A stretch of DNA of 7,376 nucleotides from an uncultured bacterium (GTDB lineage Bacteria > Bacteroidota > Bacteroidia > Chitinophagales > CAIODY01), in NCBI GenBank assembly GCA_903871715.1, contig CAIQHW010000090.1:1-7376 (forward strand), in the 5' to 3' direction. Below, piece after piece: positions 1 to 4,414 of the stretch. The notes beneath the pieces are model-generated. The model was not told the origin of the DNA, made no database searches, and saw only the letters and a program-made list of their open reading frames with translations. Every line of letters starts with the position of its first letter. Position 1 is the first letter of the stretch. The translations under genes and the position numbers were made by a program.

Positions 1-40
1 TCCAGCAACAAATCTTTTTTAAACACTAAAAATTAATTCT

Positions 41-48
41 TAACTTTG
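41..48 (+). promoter_or_regulatory. Possible Bacteroidota -7 box (TAACTTTG)
   Basis: The octamer TAACTTTG matches the Bacteroidota -7 consensus TAnnTTTG exactly. At the expected -33 distance there is only a T-run (15-20), not a clean TTTG, so the match is half a promoter. A transcript from here would start near 55 and run through the palindromic element and the hairpin at 270-307 towards gene 1. No credible gene starts in the next 250 bases; the ATG at 63 opens only 24 codons. Confidence 0.3.
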
Positions 49-144
49 ATTCATCAACAAAAATGTGTCTCTTATTTTTTTACCTCTTTAGTTCACTTTC
101 TTTTGAAGACGTACAGGGGTCTAACCAATCATTCTGAACCCCTT

Positions 145-251
145 GCTGGCGCAAGTGTGAGGCGTAGGAAAAGCGTATAGCCCACTTGTGCCTAAATAAT
201 AGCTGCACAAGTTCCCAATGCTCAAAGGCTCGGCTGCAAACTTGCGCCAGC
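145..251. repeat. Palindromic intergenic element with four GCRCAAGT copies
   Basis: A perfect 12-bp inverted repeat, GCTGGCGCAAGT (145-156) and ACTTGCGCCAGC (240-251), encloses a perfect 8-bp inverted repeat, ACTTGTGC (184-191) and GCACAAGT (205-212). The four arms are variants of one octamer in alternating orientation, so the region can fold as a long nested hairpin or as two side-by-side hairpins. This resembles REP- or MITE-like intergenic elements. The minus strand is open over 80-274 but shows no domain and is best read as repeat DNA. Nothing else is recognisable in the AT-rich stretch 1-120. Confidence 0.6.
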
Positions 252-269
252 GGTGTAAAATAACCTATT

Positions 270-307
270 ACCAAAGGTGCTTACAAGGGTAAACGCCTTT
301 GGTTTTT
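270..307 (+). terminator. Terminator-like hairpin just upstream of gene 1
   Basis: Positions 270-279 (ACCAAAGGTG) pair with 294-303 (CGCCTTTGGT) over 10 bp with one G-U pair. After a single mismatch (280/293) the helix continues as TTAC (281-284) with GTAA (289-292), closed by a four-base loop. A run of five T follows the stem (303-307). This is the architecture of an intrinsic terminator reading rightward. It ends 13 bases before the ATG at 321, so it could end transcription arriving from the left or act as an attenuator in the leader of gene 1. No gene lies immediately upstream for it to terminate. Confidence 0.5.
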
Positions 308-332
308 AAATCGTTTTACCATGAAAAAAATC

Positions 333-360
333 TGCTTACTGCTTGCTGCTTACTGCTTCT
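333..360 (+). repeat. Heptanucleotide tandem repeat (TGCTTNC)4 in the signal-peptide region
   Basis: Four consecutive 7-bp units are visible: TGCTTAC (333-339), TGCTTGC (340-346), TGCTTAC (347-353) and TGCTTCT (354-360). They encode the hydrophobic part of the signal peptide of gene 1. Because 7 is not a multiple of 3, each gain or loss of a unit shifts the frame. With the present four units the ATG at 321 runs into a TAA at 381; three or six units would join it to the long open frame. An A7 run (324-330) directly after the ATG is a second slippage-prone tract; losing one A would also restore the frame. Confidence 0.8.
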
Positions 361-1389
361 TATGCGCAGCAAAATTTAATTAAAAATCCCAGTTTTGAAC
401 AATATATTCACCCACAACCACCTTGGTGGACAGGAACAATTGAAGATTTAACCTTTGCTGCTGATTTTGATTCTTTAAATGGTACAAATGCTACTATTAG
501 CGATTGGATGATGGTTGGTCCTTCACCTGATGCTTATACAACTTTATGTCCGTGGTATTCTCAATCAAATTTACCTACTGGATTATTTAGAAGCAAATAT
601 GTATATCCGCATAGCGGCAATAATTGTGCTGGAGATGGGCAATATTTTAATAGTGCGCCTAATGAACATGAATTGTTAGAAGGTAAGTTAACTAAATCCC
701 TTGTTAGTGGGCATAAATATGTGTTTAGTATTTGGCTACAGCTTATTGATACTATTAAAGCCAATTGGGGTGGTTTTGGTGAAATAGTAGGTATCAACAA
801 CTTTGATGTGTATTTTAGTGATACCGCAGTGGCTTATCAAGGGGGGTATTTCCAATTTAGCACTTATACACCGCAGGTGTTTATTCATACCATGGTTATT
901 GATACCCAACATTGGGTACAAATAATAGACACTTTTACTTGTGAAGGCTTTGGCGGTGCAAAATATTTTTGCATGGGCAATCTTAAACCCGATGGGCAGT
1001 TTCAAACACAATTGGTGGATAGCATACGAGGCGGTGGTCCAGCCAGTTATTATTTCATGGATGATGTAAGCCTAATAGATTTGGATACGAGCAAAGCCAA
1101 TGGTATCAATGATTTGAAAACATTGAATAAAAAACTGGAAGTTTATCCCAACCCAGCCACCACCACACTAACAATAAGCCTCAATAATTCCGAAATAAAA
1201 TCCATCGAAATCACAGATTTATTAGGTCGCACCATCATTCACAACAACGAAGTTGCCGAACTCATAACTCACAACTCATCACTCATAACTATCAAAGTCG
1301 AAGACTTGATTAACGGCATCTATCTACTCAAAGCCATAGATGATAAGGGTTTCAACCACGTTGCAAAGTTCATCAAATCGACTAATTAG
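343..1389 (+). CDS. Secreted T9SS-sorted protein, start out of frame
   Basis: An exported protein of unknown binding function, open from a TTG at 343. Mature sequence starts near SYAQQ; residues 11-19 read NLIKNPSFE, an N-terminal signature of Bacteroidota secreted proteins with jelly-roll, carbohydrate-binding-like domains, and residues 20-250 are rich in aromatic and beta-forming residues consistent with such a fold. From residue 264 to the end is a type A T9SS sorting domain: VYPNP at 267-271, an IEITDLLGR strand, NGIYLL and a basic tail. The TTG start would remove most of the signal peptide. The expected start is ATG 321, followed by a good n-region and hydrophobic stretch, but it lies in another frame and stops at 381. 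Frameshift, phase-off state or homopolymer sequencing error are all possible. The sorting domain holds a second heptamer repeat. Ligand and role unknown. Confidence 0.8.
   Translation: MLLTASYAQQNLIKNPSFEQYIHPQPPWWTGTIEDLTFAADFDSLNGTNATISDWMMVGPSPDAYTTLCPWYSQSNLPTGLFRSKYVYPHSGNNCAGDGQYFNSAPNEHELLEGKLTKSLVSGHKYVFSIWLQLIDTIKANWGGFGEIVGINNFDVYFSDTAVAYQGGYFQFSTYTPQVFIHTMVIDTQHWVQIIDTFTCEGFGGAKYFCMGNLKPDGQFQTQLVDSIRGGGPASYYFMDDVSLIDLDTSKANGINDLKTLNKKLEVYPNPATTTLTISLNNSEIKSIEITDLLGRTIIHNNEVAELITHNSSLITIKVEDLINGIYLLKAIDDKGFNHVAKFIKSTN
1260..1290 (+). repeat. Heptanucleotide tandem repeat (ACTCAYM)4 in the sorting domain
   Basis: Units ACTCATA (1260-1266), ACTCACA (1267-1273), ACTCATC (1274-1280) and ACTCATA (1281-1287) are followed by a partial ACT (1288-1290). 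They encode the ELITHNSSLIT stretch of the sorting domain of gene 1. A one-unit change would shift the frame and remove the last third of the domain, which T9SS needs to recognise the protein. In the present state the frame is intact. Confidence 0.8.
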
Positions 1390-1422
1390 CTCACTAACAC
1401 CGTTGCAAACCTCACTGAATAG

Positions 1423-1722
1423 GTTACAATCGTCGCTGTCAAGGTCGAAATCATCACTGTCGAGGCTGCGGACGTCGCTGTCACGACCGAAATCAACGCT
1501 GTCATGGAAGAAGTGGCAGTTGTCATGGACGCAATGGCAGTTGTCACCACCGAAATCATCGCTGTCAAGGTCGCGGACGTCGCTGTCATGACCGAAATCG
1601 TCGCTGTCAAGGCTGCGGACACCACTGTCACGACCGAAATCATCGCTGTCATGACCGAAATCATCGCTGTCATGACCGAAATCAACGCTGTCAAGGCTGC
1701 GGAAATCAACGACCAAAAATAA
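1423..1722 (+). pseudogene. Start-less coiled-coil frame over the 21-bp array
   Basis: In one + frame the array reads as about thirteen 7-residue units close to TEIIAVM, followed by AAEINDQK and a TAA at 1720. Isoleucine or valine at unit position 3 and valine at position 6 give the 3-4 spacing of a canonical coiled coil, and lysine or glutamate occupy outer positions. The frame is closed upstream by TAG at 1420 and has no start before ATG 1504, which would give a 72-residue protein. It uses the same frame as gene 1 and lies directly behind its stop codon, so it could be a lost extension, a decayed coiled-coil gene, or simply non-coding minisatellite. The coding reading is weakly supported. 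Confidence 0.25.
1424..1696. repeat. 21-bp minisatellite, 13 units
   Basis: Thirteen contiguous 21-bp units run without indels; the two at 1634-1654 and 1655-1675 are identical. The typical unit begins CCGAAATC and contains CGCTGTCA. A variant beginning CTGCGGAC follows at 1466, 1571 (as TCGCGGAC) and 1613, giving a repeated three-unit pattern that points to block duplications. Three weaker units in the same phase can be traced back to 1361, inside the last codons of gene 1 (TTGCAAA starts both 1361 and 1403), and a partial unit ends near 1717. GC content is visibly higher than in the genes around it. As 21 is divisible by 3, both strands stay largely open, so open frames here are weak evidence for coding. 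Confidence 0.9.
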
Positions 1723-1748
1723 AGTTCAATAGTAATTCAACACAGCAC

Positions 1749-1817
1749 ATTAGCACACACATTTAGCAGGCGCAAAGCCCACCGCCAAAACCAAGCCTGC
1801 TAAAAGAGTGTGCTAAT
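1749..1817. repeat. Long inverted repeat 1 (22-bp arms, 25-base loop)
   Basis: Positions 1749-1770 (beginning ATTAGCACACACATTTAG) and 1796-1817 (ending GAGTGTGCTAAT) are reverse complements at 20 of 22 positions, with a GC-rich 25-base loop. There is no T-run after it, so it is not a standard intrinsic terminator, although it could end transcription leaving gene 1. Its motif AGCACACAC recurs at 1877-1885. It probably belongs with the second inverted repeat as one intergenic element. Confidence 0.75.
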
Positions 1818-1912
1818 CTTTGCCAACGCTTCTACGACCAGCATTGCCTTCGTGTTATCCGCATGGCTAACTTGACAGCACACACTAATAACATTTTCAC
1901 TGCAACTAACAT

Positions 1913-2022
1913 GGGGCTTTTGCAAAGGCGGCTGACGGGTTGCATTTAAGTTTTGTAGTTTCTATTAAATGTTATCTTTGCGACAAGTGACGGACTTCTA
2001 ATCCGCCTCTGCAAAATGCCCC
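1913..2022. repeat. Long inverted repeat 2 with inner hairpin
   Basis: GGGGC (1913-1917) pairs with GCCCC (2018-2022), TTTTGCA (1918-1924) with TGCAAAA (2010-2016), and AGGCGG (1926-1931) with CCGCCT (2003-2008). One extrahelical T (2017) and one A/C mismatch (1925/2009) interrupt the stem. Outside it AAC (1908-1910) can pair with GTT (2029-2031) across an unequal internal loop. The 71-base loop holds a second perfect hairpin, CATTTAA (1943-1949) with TTAAATG (1965-1971). Interrupted arms with an extrahelical base recall integron attC sites, but the flanking boxes do not fit RYYYAAC/GTTRRRY, so the identity is open. Confidence 0.7.
1952..1980 (+). promoter_or_regulatory. Near-consensus Bacteroidota promoter inside inverted repeat 2
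   Basis: TTTG at 1952-1955 is followed after exactly 17 bases by TATCTTTG (1973-1980), matching both halves of the Bacteroidota sigma-ABfr promoter (TTTG, N17-21, TAnnTTTG). Transcription would begin near 1987 and run rightward through a leader of about 320 bases into the three-gene operon at 2307. The promoter lies in the loop of the long inverted repeat and overlaps its inner hairpin. It is the best promoter candidate in the window. Confidence 0.55.
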
Positions 2023-2082
2023 GAGAACGTTATCGGCTATGAATTTTTCCACGACACAACTCCTATCCAACTGACGACATAA

Positions 2083-2199
2083 CACCAAAAAAACAAACTC
2101 CTTGCCCGACAACAACCCTACTACAACCTTGACGATTTCTTTCGTGGCGAAACTGCATTTGCAGCAGCTTGCAAGGATAAAAATAGCTTCACGAAATAA
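2083..2199 (+). pseudogene. Possible remnant of a coding sequence
   Basis: Thirty-eight codons are open between TAA 2080 and TAA 2197, with no ATG in frame. The end reads YYNLDDFFRGETAFAAAC followed by KDKNSFTK, a normal-looking soluble sequence with balanced charge and aromatic residues and no repeat bias. It could be the 3' end of a gene whose start was replaced when the upstream inverted-repeat element arrived. I recognise no family. Chance openness is quite possible at this length. Confidence 0.2.
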
Positions 2200-2263
2200 T
2201 AGTGGGTAGTAATTTGTTTAAAAAATGTTAATAAAAATAGGGCAAGCGATGTCATATAATTCG

Positions 2264-2271
2264 TAGGTTTG
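2264..2271 (+). promoter_or_regulatory. Possible proximal -7 box (TAGGTTTG) before the operon
   Basis: TAGGTTTG matches TAnnTTTG exactly and lies 35 bases before the ATG at 2307, giving a short leader. No TTTG is found 17-21 bases upstream, so it is weaker than the promoter at 1952-1980. It may be a secondary start or a chance match. Confidence 0.3.
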
Positions 2272-2306
2272 TCGATTGATTTTTCAAAGTATTAAAGCGT
2301 AAAGCC

Positions 2307-4142
2307 ATGAAACAATTGTTACCACTACTACTGTTGCTTATCTGTAGCACTTTATTGGCCCAAATAAAAACAATAGCACCAAAACCAGCGGTAACAAAAT
2401 TTATAGGCACTATACAACCTTTGCAGTTAAATAAATTTAAAGCCAAACTAATGGCAATTGATTGTAATTGCAATGAGCAAGCGTTTAATTACGACCATCT
2501 TTGGAATACAAAGCAAAAGCTAAACCAACAAAAATTTAACCCGGCTGCCAAAAAAGCCACTGCTTCGCTTGATATTACTTCTACCAACAATACACAAGTG
2601 GTAGCACCCACCATTGGAAGAAATTTTGATGCTGGCAGTTATGGTTGCCCACCCGATAACGCTATAGCTATTTCTAACAGCGGCGATATCATTTCTATCT
2701 ACAACAGCAATCTTACTATCACCAACGAAAATGGCACAACAAACAATACGATAACTTTAATCAATTTCTTTTCCAACTCTACTATTTCTAATATTCTTTG
2801 CGACCCAAAAGTTATTTACGACCCTAATGCTGATAGATTTATTGTTGAAGCGCAAACGTGCGATAGAAATAATCTTATACCATCGGGCGTATTGATAGCT
2901 TTTTCGCAAACCAACGACCCCAATGGATTGTGGAATCTGTATCAAATTACTAACAACAACTACTTGTTCGATTATCCTAAAATGGCAATCACGCAAAGCC
3001 GATTAATATTAACAGGCAATTTATTTGATGCATCGGGTACATTTCAACAATCTATTATCTATAGTATCAGCACCAGCGATGGATATAGCAATGTTTCACA
3101 GCTTAATACCTTATCATGGAATGCGCCCGAATATCGTGTGGTGCCTGCTAAATTTGCCAACCTACCCAACTCCGATAATATTTACCTCATTACCACCCCC
3201 AACACTACTAATCTGCATATATACAATATTAACAATGGCAGCTTATTCGACGATGGTTATGTAAGTGTAAATTTTCCGCAACCTCCAGCCGATGCAGCCG
3301 AAATGGGTACATCACTTTTGCTCAATACAGGCAGCAGCGCCATTCAAGATGCCGTTTGTCAAAATCAAATGTTGCATGTGGTGCATTGTGTTGGTGATGC
3401 CAATAACTACAGTGAGATTAGATACTATCGAATTATTGTAAACGGAAATGTACCTACTTTAACTAATACCTCCGATATTTCTTATACCACTGTAAAAGAC
3501 TACTGTTATCCAGCTATTCATTCATTTTCCAATAGTAGTTTCGACCAATCTGTTTATATTTCTTTTTCTGCAGCAGGACCATCTGCCTATCCCGAAATAA
3601 GAGGTAAATTTTTTGATGGTGCATTAAACACTTTTAGCTCCGATTTAATTAGGCAAGGCGATGGTGCAGTGTTAAATTGCGCCGACCCTCAACACAACAA
3701 TAATCAACGTTGGGGCGACTATTCGGGCATTGCCAAAAAATATAGTGCTACCACACCCACATTATGGGTGGCTGGATGCTATGGCAACTCGAGCGGAGAT
3801 TGGAATACCTATGTGGCAGAAATAATAAACACTAATCCAGATGTAAATCTTAATTCAGGTGCAAAACCGCTATCAATGCAACCTCAAACCTTGCATGTAT
3901 ATCCAAACCCTGCTATTAATAGCTGCAAAATAGAATTCGAAAAGGAAGATATTAGTGCTATTCAGGTAGATTTATTTGATTTGCTAGGTAAAAAGATAGA
4001 CCATATTTTCACTGGGCAAAATGCACAGGGTAAAAATTTACTCCAGTTTTCTACAACCGACATTAATAATGGAGTTTATTTAATAACCATATCATCATCC
4101 AACAAAATCATTTACAATGAAAAAATTGTGGTTAATCATTAG
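2307..4142 (+). CDS. Secreted T9SS-sorted protein of an uncharacterised propeller-like family
   Basis: A 611-residue exported protein. The signal peptide is KQLLP plus a leucine stretch, with likely cleavage after LLA (residue 18) before Q. Residues 19-110 form a basic, low-complexity linker with NEQAF (56-60) and KLNQQKF (71-77). Residues 110-515 are rich in short strands and carry GCPPDNAIAIS (113-123), DPKVIYDPNADRFIVE (166-181), DYPK (222-225) and RWGDYSGIA (468-476). These features recur in uncharacterised bacterial exported proteins thought to fold as beta-propellers; catalytic residues are not evident. VYPNP (531-535) opens a type A T9SS sorting domain reaching the end (FDLLGKK, NNGVYLITI). 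The ATG at 2307 directly precedes the signal peptide; no Shine-Dalgarno is seen, as usual for Bacteroidota. It is first in an apparent operon and overlaps the next gene by 26 bases. Expected location is the cell surface or medium. Confidence 0.9.
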   Translation: MKQLLPLLLLLICSTLLAQIKTIAPKPAVTKFIGTIQPLQLNKFKAKLMAIDCNCNEQAFNYDHLWNTKQKLNQQKFNPAAKKATASLDITSTNNTQVVAPTIGRNFDAGSYGCPPDNAIAISNSGDIISIYNSNLTITNENGTTNNTITLINFFSNSTISNILCDPKVIYDPNADRFIVEAQTCDRNNLIPSGVLIAFSQTNDPNGLWNLYQITNNNYLFDYPKMAITQSRLILTGNLFDASGTFQQSIIYSISTSDGYSNVSQLNTLSWNAPEYRVVPAKFANLPNSDNIYLITTPNTTNLHIYNINNGSLFDDGYVSVNFPQPPADAAEMGTSLLLNTGSSAIQDAVCQNQMLHVVHCVGDANNYSEIRYYRIIVNGNVPTLTNTSDISYTTVKDYCYPAIHSFSNSSFDQSVYISFSAAGPSAYPEIRGKFFDGALNTFSSDLIRQGDGAVLNCADPQHNNNQRWGDYSGIAKKYSATTPTLWVAGCYGNSSGDWNTYVAEIINTNPDVNLNSGAKPLSMQPQTLHVYPNPAINSCKIEFEKEDISAIQVDLFDLLGKKIDHIFTGQNAQGKNLLQFSTTDINNGVYLITISSSNKIIYNEKIVVNH

Positions 4143-4374
4143 TGTTGCAGGATTGGTATCGTGCCATTGCGAACAAAAAACCAACCACGATATTGCTACT
4201 CAAAATGTAGCTTCTGAAAATAAAACTTCCAAATCTACCACCAATTTGGGTTCTCCTAATTACGAGCCTAATCATCAGGCATTCGATTCTTTAAAAAGGA
4301 AACTTAATCAACAAAAGTTTGAAAAAAGAAACATGGGCTACCCAGTGGATACTGGCAATAAACTAAACCGATAA
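4117..4374 (+). CDS. Small lipoprotein sharing a motif with the upstream protein
   Basis: An 85-residue protein with a lipoprotein signal: KK, a hydrophobic stretch and the lipobox LVSC (13-16), so Cys16 would be lipidated after signal peptidase II cleavage and the mature 70 residues held at a membrane. The mature part is polar, rich in N, K, S and T, with no known domain. Residues 52-68 contain NHQAF and KLNQQKF, matching NEQAF and KLNQQKF near the N-terminus of the preceding protein but written with different codons. The start ATG lies inside the 3' end of that gene in another frame, implying translational coupling. A start at 4117 is firm because it opens the signal peptide. The function is unknown; a partner or processing role for the neighbouring secreted proteins is a guess from position. 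Confidence 0.8.
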   Translation: MKKLWLIISVAGLVSCHCEQKTNHDIATQNVASENKTSKSTTNLGSPNYEPNHQAFDSLKRKLNQQKFEKRNMGYPVDTGNKLNR

Positions 4375-4414
4375 TGACTTCACTATTTCTATCAACAAAT
4401 AAACATCAACATCA

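Noticed and set aside
63..137. 24-codon frame with a hydrophobic start after the TAACTTTG box
   Set aside because: Too short and without any supporting feature; likely chance.
80..274. 64-codon minus-strand open frame in the leader region
   Set aside because: It lies over the palindromic element, shows no domain or signal peptide, and its openness is explained by the repeat.
561..1011. Two minus-strand open frames inside gene 1
   Set aside because: Shadow frames of a gene with clear domain and sorting-signal evidence on the + strand.
1340..1591. Plus-strand frame with LQSSLSR-like heptads over the array
   Set aside because: It starts inside gene 1, is closed by a stop within the array, and lacks the regular hydrophobic spacing seen in the other + frame through the whole array.
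1424..1696. CRISPR array
   Set aside because: Units of 21 bp follow each other directly with no unique spacers and drift throughout, so this is a tandem minisatellite.
1324..1716. Minus-strand frame rich in Asp, Gly and Ser (SDDFGHD repeats)
   Set aside because: It is the reverse reading of the 21-bp array, which stays open because 21 is divisible by three; it continues into gene 1 and has no signal or domain.
1913..2031. Integron attC site as a firm call
   Set aside because: AAC/GTT ends and an extrahelical base are present, but the RYYYAAC and GTTRRRY boxes do not match and no integrase is in the window.
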